Shown one piece after another: positions 38,224 through 46,235 of a stretch of DNA of 64,000 nt. Each line of letters begins with the position of its first letter. The first letter of the stretch is position 1. The DNA lies in contig NZ_JANU01000061.1 in NCBI RefSeq assembly GCF_001044395.1, positions 1 through 64,000 of the forward strand, read 5' to 3'. The notes under the pieces were generated by a model. The model was not told where the DNA came from. It did no database searches and saw only the letters and a program-made list of their open reading frames with translations. Position numbers and translations under genes: made by a program. The stretch comes from Caenimonas sp. SL110. GTDB taxonomy: Bacteria > Pseudomonadota > Gammaproteobacteria > Burkholderiales > Burkholderiaceae_C.

Positions 38224-38535
38224 ATGAGCACAGGTTTCAAGAGCATCGTTTGCACGGCAGCCGTCGTCATCGCAGGTTCGGCATTCGCACAGGGCACGCC
38301 CCCGAACGCCGCGATCAAGGACCCGGCTGTGGGCGCCGGCCAGCAAAGTACCCAGTCAACCCCGATGGGCACGACCGGCACGCCGGGCGGCAACACGACG
38401 GGCAATACAACCGGCAGGGCGACGACACCGATGACGGGTTCCAGCACCACCACCACGGGAACGGCATCATCGACGGCCGACACCACCATGGCGTCCGCCA
38501 GGCCCATGAAGAAGGCTCGCGCCGATCGCAACTGA
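38224..38535 (+). CDS. Small secreted Thr/Ser/Gly-rich protein, paralogue of the 39916 gene
   Basis: The 103-residue protein has a signal peptide (MSTGFKSIVCTAAVVIAGSA, cleavage after AFA) and a mature part starting QGTPPNAAIKDPAVGAGQQS, then STPMGTTGTPGG, a Thr/Gly/Ser-rich middle and the ending KKARADRN. The mature start and the ADRN end match the protein at 39916, so both are members of one family. Function unknown. An intrinsic terminator follows at 38551-38581. ATG 38224 removes an unrelated 19-codon upstream extension. Confidence 0.75.
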   Translation: MSTGFKSIVCTAAVVIAGSAFAQGTPPNAAIKDPAVGAGQQSTQSTPMGTTGTPGGNTTGNTTGRATTPMTGSSTTTTGTASSTADTTMASARPMKKARADRN

Positions 38536-38550
38536 TAGCAACCGCTCAAC

Positions 38551-38581
38551 AAAAAAACCGGGCTTGTGCCCGGTTTTTTTT
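38551..38581 (+). terminator. Intrinsic terminator after the small secreted protein gene
   Basis: An A tract, CCGGGC (38558-38563), TTGT loop, GCCCGG (38568-38573) and eight T residues form a textbook terminator 15 bases after the stop codon. Confidence 0.9.
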
Positions 38582-38786
38582 GTTGCCATTTCATTGACGG
38601 CAAGGAACGTGAAAAGGACGCGGCCGGGCTCGCTGGACAATGTTCCTGCAGCTCGCTTGCAAAGGCGAGTGCCCGACACCTGTCGTTGTAGCGCGAGGCC
38701 CGGCAGCTGGATTTCAGTGTGCACGACACCTTGCACAAGGGGTGAAATCCGGTATCTCGACCCCACGTAGGCCAGCGCCGCGTCGA

Positions 38787-39668
38787 CTAATCCAGGAACT
38801 CCTGAAAACCGCTCGCAGGCTCGAATCGCTTGCCGCGGTAGTGAAGGCGGGTAGGACCGGGAAGGGCACGCTCACGAATGGAATGCTCGCTGTCTCCCGG
38901 ATAGCAGATGACGCGTTCGCCGGGTACCAGGGCCGCCAGCGGCTCTGGATGGATGAGCGGTGGCGGTCGTTGCCGTGCGTCATGCATCGCAGCTTCCACG
39001 CTGCCATACCGCGCCAGGTGGGCCAGGCTCATGATCTGCGGCGGCGCCAGCTCTATCGCGCGATCCCAGTACTGCCTGAGGGCATCGTGCGGTGTGAGCC
39101 AGGTGCTATCGATCGCTTCATGGTTGTCGTGCCGGGCGATTTGGCCCTCTGGCATGCGTGCAAGAAAAAAGCGTGTGTCGAAACGTTTGCGTATCACGCC
39201 GCCGACGGCGGGGGTGATCCAGCGGGACCAGGGCCGGATCGCCGACGCCTGCAGCTTCAGCCGCATCAGCGCGATCACTTCCTCGAAGCCGCGACCTTCA
39301 CGCAGCAATGCCCACGCCTGCTGCTGGGTTGGCGCATCGGCCCCATGGGCGAACAGCACGCCGGTCTCCTCGAACGCTTCGCGCAGCGCCGCGAAGTAAA
39401 GCGCTGCGGCCTCGTGCATATCCAGCTGCGCTTCGTTCAATGTGTCATGCAGTTCGCCTGCGGGCGTGTCCAGCAGTGCTTGCGCGTCGGCGTGCGAGTC
39501 GTCCCTGTCGACCTTGCCACCTGGAAATACGTGGGCGCCGCCCAATACTTCCGAGAGGCCGTGACGTTTGACCAGGAACACTTCGAGCCCGCTTGCGCCA
39601 TCGCGCACCATCACCACGGTGGCTGCTGCTCGCAGGGGCTCCAGAGACTGTTCGAGATTGATTTCCAT
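38787..39668 (-). CDS. NUDIX hydrolase (long NUDT19-like type)
   Basis: The 293-residue protein has the NUDIX signature split by an insertion: LGGAHVFPGGKVDRDD near residue 45 and REAFEETGVLFAHG near residue 100, where the metal-binding glutamates are. The ~35-residue insertion between them, and the extra C-terminal region, match the larger NUDIX enzymes that hydrolyse acyl-CoA or CoA derivatives. Substrate is inferred only. ATG 39668 (MEINLEQSLEPLRAAATVVM) was chosen; 10 more codons are open upstream. It is divergent from the small secreted protein gene at 39916. Confidence 0.85.
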   Translation of the reverse strand: MEINLEQSLEPLRAAATVVMVRDGASGLEVFLVKRHGLSEVLGGAHVFPGGKVDRDDSHADAQALLDTPAGELHDTLNEAQLDMHEAAALYFAALREAFEETGVLFAHGADAPTQQQAWALLREGRGFEEVIALMRLKLQASAIRPWSRWITPAVGGVIRKRFDTRFFLARMPEGQIARHDNHEAIDSTWLTPHDALRQYWDRAIELAPPQIMSLAHLARYGSVEAAMHDARQRPPPLIHPEPLAALVPGERVICYPGDSEHSIRERALPGPTRLHYRGKRFEPASGFQEFLD

Positions 39669-39744
39669 TGGGCAAAGGCTAACAGCCCCAACGCGCAATC
39701 GCCAGCACGCGCGCGACTGACGCCCACTATTGCGTGAAAGCCCA

Positions 39745-39769
39745 GCGTACAGGGCGTAAGCCTGTACGC
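39745..39769. repeat. 9-bp inverted repeat in the divergent NUDIX/39916 region
   Basis: GCGTACAGG (39745-39753) and CCTGTACGC (39761-39769) flank a 7-base spacer. The element lies about midway in the 247-base gap between two divergent genes and could be an operator. No regulator is evident. Confidence 0.45.
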
Positions 39770-39915
39770 GTCACGGAGCGCAGCCATCGTCCGACAAGCG
39801 ATGAGGCAACGACCTGACGCCCGAAAAACGACCAGCCACTATTCTGAATACAGCTGGCACGAGCTGGCCCTCACTAACTGTTAACCAACTTGAAACCAAA
39901 TCGAAGGAGCTAATC

Positions 39916-40263
39916 ATGAGCAAATTTTCCAAACTGGCGGGCCTGATTGCCGGCGTGTCCACCGTCGCTGTTTTCGGTGTTGCAATCGCGCAGGGCCAGC
40001 CGCCCAACCCCCTGATTCCGCACCATGCCATCGCAGCAGGCCAGCAAAGCAGCCACATCACCCCCATGGGTGAGACCGGTGTGCTGACCCAGATCGGCGA
40101 GGTCCGCACGGCCACGATCCAGCGCGAAGCTGAAGTTGCTTATGTCGCTCCGGCAGCTGAGCCCGTCCAGCAAGTCGCCGTGGTCGAAACCACGACGATG
40201 GGCGCTGCACCCGAGCCGGCACCTGCCGCTCCTGCACCTATGCCCAAGGCCGACCGCAACTAA
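39916..40263 (+). CDS. Small secreted Ala/Pro-rich protein, paralogue of the 38224 gene
   Basis: The 115-residue protein has a signal peptide (MSKFSKLAGLIAGVSTVAVF, cleavage near GVAIA), then QGQPPNPLIPHHAIAAGQQS, ITPMGETGVLTQIGE, a Val/Glu/Ala-rich middle, a Pro/Ala-rich region and the ending PMPKADRN. The QGxPPN, AGQQS, TPMG and ADRN elements match the protein encoded at 38224. An AAGGAG ribosome site precedes the ATG. Probably periplasmic; no known domain. A hairpin with a T run follows (40301-40340). Confidence 0.75.
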   Translation: MSKFSKLAGLIAGVSTVAVFGVAIAQGQPPNPLIPHHAIAAGQQSSHITPMGETGVLTQIGEVRTATIQREAEVAYVAPAAEPVQQVAVVETTTMGAAPEPAPAAPAPMPKADRN

Positions 40264-40300
40264 AAGCGCGCAACGGGTTGCTGCGAAAGCGGCACCAGTG

Positions 40301-40340
40301 AAAAGCCGGGAGCTTGCCTATTGGCGGCTGCCGGCTTTTT
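40301..40340 (+). terminator. Terminator-like hairpin after the 39916 gene
   Basis: AAAAGCCGG (40301-40309) pairs with CCGGCTTTT (40331-40339) with a long intervening loop, followed by T. It overlaps the last codons of the convergent peptidase gene and could serve both strands. Confidence 0.55.
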
Positions 40341-41349
40341 GTCGTTGGGCATCCATGCGCTCGACGATCATCTGGCGGGTCGATCGCACATCGGATGCAA
40401 AGGGGCCCGGGTTCGGTATCGCAACGGCCTTGTCGATCTGCGTGAGGGCCTCGGCATGACGCCCTTCATCGGACAGCGCCTGAGCGAGGTTGTTCAGCAC
40501 GATCACCGACTCGGGGTGGCGTTGATGCGCGACCCTCAATGCCGTGACAGCCAGGCCATAGGAGCCTGCTGCGTGATACTGATTGGCAAGCCCGATGGCG
40601 GCCGTGAGGTTGTTCGGCCAGCGAGCCAGCGCAGTGGCATAAGCGGTCGTCGCCGATTCGGGCGTCGAGACCCGCGACATCGCCAGCACCGCCTGCATCC
40701 ATGCATCCTCGGTGGCCGTCGCTGGAATCCTGTCGGGCGGCATTGCCACCATGGCCCAGCGATTGCTGGCCATCCACTCGCGCTCGAAAGCTGTAAAGGG
40801 CATCTCCAGCCGCCGCTTGTCCCCGGAACGCAGGTAAAGCGTTCCCGATGGGTAGTCAAAGCCGTTGAGCACTGCGTAGTGCCACTGCGTGAACATCGGG
40901 TTGACGTCCTGGAGCACGATCACCGGATTGCCGGCAGCAACCTCACTCAGCACATCAGCATATTGCGGGCGCAACTGGTAGGAAATGCGACCGTGCCGCC
41001 GTGGCGCTGCAAGCATCTCGACCTGCAGGCTTCCCTGGCGCGAAGGCAGGTAAACGTTTTTGGCGAGCTCTTCAGGTGTGAGGGTCAGGCCGGTGTAATT
41101 GAGCACGGTTGCGAGCGCCGCCGGGCCGCATTGAAATTCGTCCTGTGGGAAGAACGGAACCTGTGTGAGTTCGACCGTGCGCGCAACGCCCTGCGGCCAA
41201 TCGGTTCGAAGCGCGACCGTCTGGGGCACCATCTGGGCGCAGCCCGACAGCACCACAAATGCAGCGCAGTAGAAAAAGCCCGCGCAGAGGCGGGCTGTGT
41301 GCTGCAAACCGCCTGTGGGGCGGTCGTGCGATTTACTTGCGGAAGGCAA
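40318..41349 (-). CDS. PA2778-family cysteine peptidase (C39-like) with TPR tail
   Basis: This probable lipoprotein has a hydrophobic N-terminus ending in LSGC (AAFVVLSGCAQ). It then carries a C39-like papain-fold domain with the catalytic Cys in FQCGPAALATVLNY and the His in WHYAVLNGFD. The C-terminal ~120 residues are TPR-like (GLANQYHAAGSYGLAVTALR, VLNNLAQALSDEGRHAEAL). The family is paired with PA2779-type proteins, as here. The start is uncertain: the full frame begins with TTG at 41349, overlapping the upstream gene by 17 bases, while an in-frame TTG at 41307 gives a more usual signal. A terminator-like hairpin lies within the signal-encoding region. Confidence 0.85.
   Translation of the reverse strand: MPSASKSHDRPTGGLQHTARLCAGFFYCAAFVVLSGCAQMVPQTVALRTDWPQGVARTVELTQVPFFPQDEFQCGPAALATVLNYTGLTLTPEELAKNVYLPSRQGSLQVEMLAAPRRHGRISYQLRPQYADVLSEVAAGNPVIVLQDVNPMFTQWHYAVLNGFDYPSGTLYLRSGDKRRLEMPFTAFEREWMASNRWAMVAMPPDRIPATATEDAWMQAVLAMSRVSTPESATTAYATALARWPNNLTAAIGLANQYHAAGSYGLAVTALRVAHQRHPESVIVLNNLAQALSDEGRHAEALTQIDKAVAIPNPGPFASDVRSTRQMIVERMDAQRQKAGSRQ
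41272..41296 (-). terminator. Terminator-like hairpin inside the start of the PA2778-type gene
   Basis: On the minus strand AGCCCGC (41296-41290), a 6-base loop and GCGGGCT (41283-41277) are followed by TTTT. It lies about 37 bases after the PA2779-type stop codon and within the signal-peptide codons of the next gene. It could attenuate downstream expression. Confidence 0.55.
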
Positions 41350-41677
41350 AGTACCAGACCAGACCGATGATGACGACTGCGGCGATCCATCCGTTCGCAG
41401 CGCCGGCAGGGGCCGTGTGAATGTCTTGCGCCAGGGTCTGCACTTCCTGGTCGGTCATGGCGGCGACGCGTTCGCGAGCCATCTGCGGATCGATGCCCTG
41501 CGATTGCAACTGCGAGGCGGTCTCGGCGCGGCTGAGCACGCTCAGGACCGTCGCGCGGTCAGACTGGGCGGCCGCCTTGTCGGCGCCGATCATGCCGGCG
41601 CTTGCACCCGTCTGGAAGGACAGTGCAAGCAGCGAGACGACCAGTGCGCGGCAGGTTGCTTTCTTCATTGAACTCAT
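41333..41677 (-). CDS. PA2779-family protein
   Basis: The 114-residue protein has a signal peptide (KKATCRALVVSLLALSFQTG), the family segment with repeated QSDRATVLSVLSR and LQSQGIDPQMARERVAAMTD, and a C-terminal membrane helix (WIAAVVIIGLVWYFAFRK). It is the standard partner of PA2778-type peptidases, encoded just downstream. ATG 41677 has an ideally spaced AAGGAG (7 bases), so it is preferred over an internal ATG three codons later. Function of the pair is not established. Confidence 0.88.
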   Translation of the reverse strand: MSSMKKATCRALVVSLLALSFQTGASAGMIGADKAAAQSDRATVLSVLSRAETASQLQSQGIDPQMARERVAAMTDQEVQTLAQDIHTAPAGAANGWIAAVVIIGLVWYFAFRK

Positions 41678-41818
41678 CTTCAGGCTCCTTGGAATTAGGT
41701 TGAGTCATTGGAACGCCGCAGTGGGACCCACCATGGCGCCGATCCAATATACGCGCCCGCAAGAGGGTTGTGTGAGTTTGTCGCGCTCCCGCCACGCCTT
41801 TGTTGCAGCGGGTTGGGG

Positions 41819-42184
41819 TCAGCCCAGCGGGGTCTCGGGAGCCGGTTCCTTGCGAATCGTTTCGCGGTCGCGGTGCTGGTGCCGGTCCAGCTTGCCCAGC
41901 GCGTGGTCGAGTGCGTGTATCAGGCGCTGGGCCGCACCGCGGATTGCCTCGTCCTGCGTGGACGCGTGGTGGCTCACAGCCAGGGGGTCGTGTCCGTTGA
42001 GGCGGGCCTCCATCATGCAGCGGATGTCGGTGCCGCCCTTTGCGTTTTCACGGCTGATCTGAACCTCGACGCGGGTGATTTCCTGCTTGAAGCGAGCCAG
42101 CGTTCCCTGGAGGTATTCGTCCGCCCAGCGATCCAGCGTTTCCGTGTTTTCGATCCCGTTACTGGTGTTTACCTGAACCTGCAT
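41819..42184 (-). CDS. HPF/RaiA-family ribosome-associated protein
   Basis: The 121-residue protein resembles hibernation-promoting factor/RaiA: MQVQVNTSNGIENTETLDRW with TLARFKQEITRVEVQISREN, and RCMMEARLNGHDPLAVSHHA followed by ALDHALGKLDRHQHRDRE. Family members bind the 30S decoding centre in stationary phase or stress. A GTCCTACA copy lies 58 bases upstream, the same motif as upstream of other small genes here. Confidence 0.85.
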   Translation of the reverse strand: MQVQVNTSNGIENTETLDRWADEYLQGTLARFKQEITRVEVQISRENAKGGTDIRCMMEARLNGHDPLAVSHHASTQDEAIRGAAQRLIHALDHALGKLDRHQHRDRETIRKEPAPETPLG

Positions 42185-42242
42185 TGCTGATCCTTTTCTG
42201 TAGTTGCTGGATGCCAGTGTGCGGGGCGGCCATGAAGTTGCC

Positions 42243-42250
42243 TGTAGGAC
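42243..42250 (-). promoter_or_regulatory. GTCCTACA upstream motif, copy 2
   Basis: On the minus strand GTCCTACA followed by GGCAACTTC lies 58 bases upstream of the HPF-like start codon. It has the same orientation relative to the gene as the other four copies. Confidence 0.4.
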
Positions 42251-42335
42251 AGCAGGCCACCTGTTTTGTCAGACGTCTCGGGCCGACGATGCGACCTTGT
42301 ATAAACCTTGGTTGTTGTCGACACGAAAGCCATAA

Positions 42336-43007
42336 ATGGATGCACTGGAAATCATCGAGCAAGAAACCGGGCCTGCCCCTTGCGCCACGGTCATCATCTT
42401 GCACGGTCTGGGGGCCGATGGAAACGACTTTGTTCCGATTGCCCGTGAACTCGACCTGTCGGCAGTCGGCCCTGTGCGATTTGTCTTTCCGCACGCGCCG
42501 GTCATACCGGTGACGATCAACAACGGCATGCGCATGCGGGCCTGGTACGACATCCTGGGCACGGATCTCGTCAAACGCGAAGACGAGGCCGGTCTCAGGA
42601 ATTCGGTGGCCCAGGTCGAGGCCCTGCTGGAGGCCGAGAAAGCGCGCGGCATGCCCGCCAACCGCATCGTGCTGGCCGGGTTCTCGCAAGGGTGTGCGAT
42701 GGCCCTGCTTGCGGGCCTGCGTCACAAGGAGCGGCTGGCAGGGATTGTGGGGATGTCGGGCTACCTGCCGCTTGCGTCATCGACCGCGGCCGAGCGCAGC
42801 GATGCGAATGCCATCACGCCGATATTTCTCGCACACGGCCAATACGACAACGTGGTGGTCCCGGAGCGGGGCCGTGCTTCGCGCGACATGCTCAAGGCCC
42901 TGGGCTACCCGGTGGAGTGGCACGAGTACCCGATGGCGCACTCGGTGTGCATGGAAGAAGTGCAGCAGTTGAACGACTGGCTGGTCAAGCTGCTGGCAAA
43001 GGACTGA
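42336..43007 (+). CDS. Carboxylesterase/acyl-protein thioesterase-like hydrolase
   Basis: The 223-residue protein is a small alpha/beta hydrolase of the phospholipase/carboxylesterase group: VIILHGLGADGNDFVPIA (oxyanion region), the nucleophile elbow VLAGFSQGCAMALLAG (GFSQG, Ser near residue 115), the Asp in FLAHGQYDNVVVPERG and the His in YPMAHSVCMEEV. It probably cleaves short acyl esters or thioesters. Divergent from the HPF-like gene; convergent with the SRPBCC gene. Confidence 0.92.
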   Translation: MDALEIIEQETGPAPCATVIILHGLGADGNDFVPIARELDLSAVGPVRFVFPHAPVIPVTINNGMRMRAWYDILGTDLVKREDEAGLRNSVAQVEALLEAEKARGMPANRIVLAGFSQGCAMALLAGLRHKERLAGIVGMSGYLPLASSTAAERSDANAITPIFLAHGQYDNVVVPERGRASRDMLKALGYPVEWHEYPMAHSVCMEEVQQLNDWLVKLLAKD

Positions 43008-43021
43008 CGGCTTTCAGGCCG

Positions 43022-43492
43022 CTAGACCTCGCCGCCGAAGGCCTTGATGAGGTTGGCGATGTACTTGTCGACGAGTTTCTCGAACTCACCCTCGACCACC
43101 GGCGCCACCACCATCTTCATGAGGCCGGGCAGCGGGAGCTCGATTTCGCCTTCGATCTTCAGTTCGATCGCGGTGGACTTCTTGTTGTCCCTGATCTTCC
43201 AGTGACCGCCGACCAGGGCATTGCCGATGCCCTTCACGGGCGTCCAGATGACGGTGCCCTTGGCCTTGTCGCTCTTGTACTTGCTCGCGTAGATGGTCTG
43301 GATGTTGACCTGCGCCGTGCCGACCTTTTCCATCTCCCACTTGTACACGCCGTCGCCCATGTCGGTGAGCTTGTCCACCTTGGGAAAGTGCGAAACAGAG
43401 GTGGGGACGTCCGACAGGACTGCGAACACGTCGGCGGCCTTGGCCTTCACCTCGAATTCGTAGCCCAGGTCGATCTTGACAGTCACGGCCAT
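43022..43492 (-). CDS. SRPBCC-family (START-like) protein
   Basis: The 156-residue protein has the SRPBCC plan: KIDLGYEFEVKAKAADVFAV, LSDVPTSVSHFPKVDKLTDM, strands through KWEMEKVGTAQVNIQTIYAS and a C-terminal helix (VVEGEFEKLVDKYIANLIKA). Members bind hydrophobic ligands in a deep pocket. The ligand is unknown. A strong GAGGAG ribosome site precedes the ATG. The next gene upstream on the same strand (43557) may share its transcript. Confidence 0.85.
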   Translation of the reverse strand: MAVTVKIDLGYEFEVKAKAADVFAVLSDVPTSVSHFPKVDKLTDMGDGVYKWEMEKVGTAQVNIQTIYASKYKSDKAKGTVIWTPVKGIGNALVGGHWKIRDNKKSTAIELKIEGEIELPLPGLMKMVVAPVVEGEFEKLVDKYIANLIKAFGGEV

Positions 43493-43556
43493 GGTGAAGC
43501 TCCTCGTTGTGGTTATTGGCAGGTGGAAGGGTGGACAGATTCTGCCACCCGTTCGG

Positions 43557-43901
43557 TCACGCCGACTTCTGCCCGTACGCCTGCTTCAAGGTTGCTGCGA
43601 GGTCGATCGCGGTGATCGCCCCGCCGACCAGCGTGTCGATCACGACTACCGCGCCATCGGCCGACAATGCCAGGCCGCGCGAGTAGTAGCTGCCGATCAC
43701 TTCCTGCGCATGGGCGGCGTTCTTGCGCGTTTCTGCGGAGAGCTTGGGGCTTGCGTCCTTGAAGGCCGCGTCCCAGCGCTTGCCCATGACGGTTGCCAGG
43801 CGCTTGCCACCCTTGCGATACAGGCCCACGCCCTGATGGGCGGTGTTGCCGACGTTGGCAATGACGGTCTTGGCAGTGGCGGTGATTTTTTCGGTGGTCA
43901 T
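43557..43901 (-). CDS. Small conserved-looking protein of unknown function
   Basis: The 114-residue protein is basic and helical: MTTEKITATAKTVIANVGNT, then YRKGGKRLATVMGKRWDAAF, followed by LSAETRKNAAHAQEVIGSYY and a hydrophobic C-terminal part (GAVVVIDTLVGGAITAIDLA). No signal peptide is seen. The Ala/Lys-rich helical pattern loosely recalls phasins, but no phasin motif is evident. Lies 65 bases upstream of the SRPBCC gene on the same strand; GGAG precedes the start. Confidence 0.7.
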   Translation of the reverse strand: MTTEKITATAKTVIANVGNTAHQGVGLYRKGGKRLATVMGKRWDAAFKDASPKLSAETRKNAAHAQEVIGSYYSRGLALSADGAVVVIDTLVGGAITAIDLAATLKQAYGQKSA

Positions 43902-44102
43902 GTGAGTCGCTCCAGGAGTTTCGAAAACAAGAAAAGGTACGCTTTCATTTTGCGCACGCCCCCCTAGTAGCCACGACCTAATTGGGGTCCAATTCGTAGA
44001 GCCTGCTGCCTAGCAGAAACGCCATGTCCTGCGCCGCAGCACAAATTTGCTGGCCGTGCTACCTTCCGGGCCGTAACCAAAAGACATAAACATATTCCCG
44101 CC

Positions 44103-45656
44103 ATGAACACCCTGCAGGCGCGTCTCGCCGTCCTTCCGTCCGATCGGCTCCAAGGCATCCGGCGCGGTATTGAAAAGGAAAGCCTGCGCGCGGCGTCCGA
44201 TGGCTCGCTGGCCATGACCCCGCACCCGCAAGCGCTGGGCTCGGCTCTCACGCATCCGCACATCACCACCGATTACAGCGAGGCCCAGCTCGAGCTGATT
44301 ACCGGCGTTCATGCAACACCCGAGACCTGTCTCGAAGAGCTGATGCAGGTCCACCAGTTCACCTACCGGTCACTCGGCGACGAGATGATGTGGGTGTCGA
44401 GCATGCCTTGCATCCTGCCGGCCGACGAGACCATCCCCATCGGACGCTACGGATCGTCCAACGTCGGGCGGGCCAAGAGCGTGTACCGCATGGGACTGGC
44501 GCACCGCTACGGCCGGCGCATGCAGACGATTTCGGGCATTCACTACAACTGGTCGATGCCGGATGTGACGAGCGAACAGTATTTCGCGCTTATTCGCAAT
44601 TTCCGCCGCCACGCGTTCTTGCTGCTCTATCTGTTCGGCGCGTCGCCCGCTGTCTGCTCCAGCTTTGTCGCGGGGCGCAATCACGAGCTGCAGGAGCTGT
44701 CGGCTGGCACGATGTACATGCCGCACGGCACGTCACTTCGGATGGGCCGCCTGGGCTACCAGAGCGAGGCGCAGGCCAGCCTCGCAGTGAGCTACAACGG
44801 ACTTGATGGGTATGCAGCGTCACTCCATGAGGCCCTGACCCGGCCTTACCCGGCGTACGAAGCCGTGGGCATCGTGAACCCGGGCGGTGACTACAACCAG
44901 CTCGCCACCAGCCTGCTGCAAATTGAAAACGAGTTCTACGGAACGATCCGGCCCAAGCGCGTGATTTTTCCGGGTGAGCGTCCGCTGCACGCCTTGCGCG
45001 AGCGCGGCGTCGAGTACGTCGAAGTGCGCCTGCTGGACCTCAATCCGTTCGTGCCGGTTGGCATCACCGGCCAGCAGATCCGGTTGCTGGACATCTTTCT
45101 CTTGCACTGCCTGCTTTCGGACAGTCCACCCGATACGCCCGAAGAAATCGCTGCACTCGGACGCAACCAGCATCGCACGGCGGCGTTCGGCCGTGAGCCG
45201 GGACTCAAGCTCGAGCGTGGTGACGGTGAAATTGAGCTGGCACAGTGGGCTGCGCAGTTGTTGCAGGCGTTCGCACCGGTGGCGGCCTCGCTGGATGCTG
45301 CGCATCGCACGACGGATTACACCGACGCATTGCGCGCTGCGAATGCGCTGGTGAACGACCCCGACCTGCTTCCTTCGGCGCGCGTGCTCGCGGTGATGAA
45401 GGACGAGTTCGACAACTCGTTCACCGGCTTTGCCCGTGCGCAGTCCCTGTCGACCAAGGCCAAGCTGCTGGCCCTGCCATTCAGCGGTACCCAGCAAGCC
45501 CGTTTTGCGGCGATGAGCGCGCAGTCGATCCAGGACCAGAAGGCGATCGAAGCAGGCGACTCCATGCCGTTCGAGATTTACCGGCAGCAATATGTATCAC
45601 CCGACCGGCTGGGTCTGGGCAAGACGGCCATCGCTCCTGCGCTTGCGGCAGTTTGA
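44103..45656 (+). CDS. gshA: Glutamate-cysteine ligase
   Basis: GshA joins glutamate and cysteine in the first step of glutathione synthesis. The 517-residue protein is of the E. coli type: GIRRGIEKESLRAASDGSLA, ITTDYSEAQLELITGVH, MWVSSMPCILPADETIPIG, ISGIHYNWSMPD and YVEVRLLDLNPFVPVGIT. Start and length agree with the family. gshB is not adjacent. Confidence 0.95.
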   Translation: MNTLQARLAVLPSDRLQGIRRGIEKESLRAASDGSLAMTPHPQALGSALTHPHITTDYSEAQLELITGVHATPETCLEELMQVHQFTYRSLGDEMMWVSSMPCILPADETIPIGRYGSSNVGRAKSVYRMGLAHRYGRRMQTISGIHYNWSMPDVTSEQYFALIRNFRRHAFLLLYLFGASPAVCSSFVAGRNHELQELSAGTMYMPHGTSLRMGRLGYQSEAQASLAVSYNGLDGYAASLHEALTRPYPAYEAVGIVNPGGDYNQLATSLLQIENEFYGTIRPKRVIFPGERPLHALRERGVEYVEVRLLDLNPFVPVGITGQQIRLLDIFLLHCLLSDSPPDTPEEIAALGRNQHRTAAFGREPGLKLERGDGEIELAQWAAQLLQAFAPVAASLDAAHRTTDYTDALRAANALVNDPDLLPSARVLAVMKDEFDNSFTGFARAQSLSTKAKLLALPFSGTQQARFAAMSAQSIQDQKAIEAGDSMPFEIYRQQYVSPDRLGLGKTAIAPALAAV

Positions 45657-45683
45657 GGCGCTGCGAGCCCCGCGCTGCGCGAG

Positions 45684-45875
45684 TACAATAGACGCTACGA
45701 TTGCGCAGGCGATCGAACTCGCGAAAGACGTTTCGCGCTCGCGTCTCCCAGGCATCCCAAAGCCCTATTCCGGTCTGCCAAGCCGGTTTTCTCCCAGACG
45801 CCGTCCCGGCCCGCCACGAAACGGGGGCCACGCAAGGGGATCAGCTGCGCTCACAACCGAATCAGGAGATACCAG
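45684..45875 (+). promoter_or_regulatory. infA promoter and ~190-base structured leader
   Basis: TACAAT (45684-45689) is a good -10 box 28 bases after the gshA stop. No clear -35 was found at standard spacing. The following leader contains a perfect 7-bp hairpin, CGCGAAA/TTTCGCG with GACG loop (45720-45737), and several GC-rich self-complementary stretches before GGAGAT at the ribosome site. Leaders of this length upstream of small translation or cold-shock genes often carry regulatory structure; here that is inference. Confidence 0.4.
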
Positions 45876-46121
45876 ATGGCCAAGGAAGAATTGATCGAGA
45901 TGAAGGGGCACGTGAACGAAGTGCTGCCCGACTCCCGTTTTCGCGTGACGCTTGAAAACGGTCACCAGGTGATTGCATACACCGGCGGCAAGATGCGAAA
46001 GCACCATATCCGCATCATTGCAGGCGATAACGTCTCACTGGAAATGTCGCCCTACGACCTGACCAAGGGTCGTATCACGTTCCGTCACATCGCCGGCCGC
46101 AGCGGCCCGCCGCAGCGTTAA
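45876..46121 (+). CDS. infA: Translation initiation factor IF-1
   Basis: IF-1 binds the 30S A site during initiation. The 81-residue protein is a single OB fold: [70 protein letters not shown]. It is about ten residues longer than E. coli IF-1 at the C-terminus (SGPPQR). It is not beside rpmJ/rpsM or other ribosomal genes, so it may be the second, stand-alone infA copy found in Betaproteobacteria. The ATG follows a long leader. Confidence 0.94.
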   Translation: MAKEELIEMKGHVNEVLPDSRFRVTLENGHQVIAYTGGKMRKHHIRIIAGDNVSLEMSPYDLTKGRITFRHIAGRSGPPQR

Positions 46122-46162
46122 AAACAAAGGTCGCGCCAAGCTGAGCCGTAGATCGCGGTCCA

Positions 46163-46170
46163 GTCCTACA
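46163..46170 (+). promoter_or_regulatory. GTCCTACA upstream motif, copy 3
   Basis: GTCCTACA followed by TTGGCGCG lies 65 bases before the start of the RcnB-like gene at 46236. A GGTAAG occurs about 24 bases after the 8-mer. Confidence 0.4.
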
Positions 46171-46235
46171 TTGGCGCGTCGGCGGGGGCGCGAGGGTAAG
46201 CGTTGAGTACACACAACGCAACCCCGGAGCTTCAA

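Noticed and set aside
43557..43901. Annotating the 114-residue protein as a phasin
   Set aside because: Only general helical composition is similar; no phasin motif or polyhydroxyalkanoate genes are nearby.
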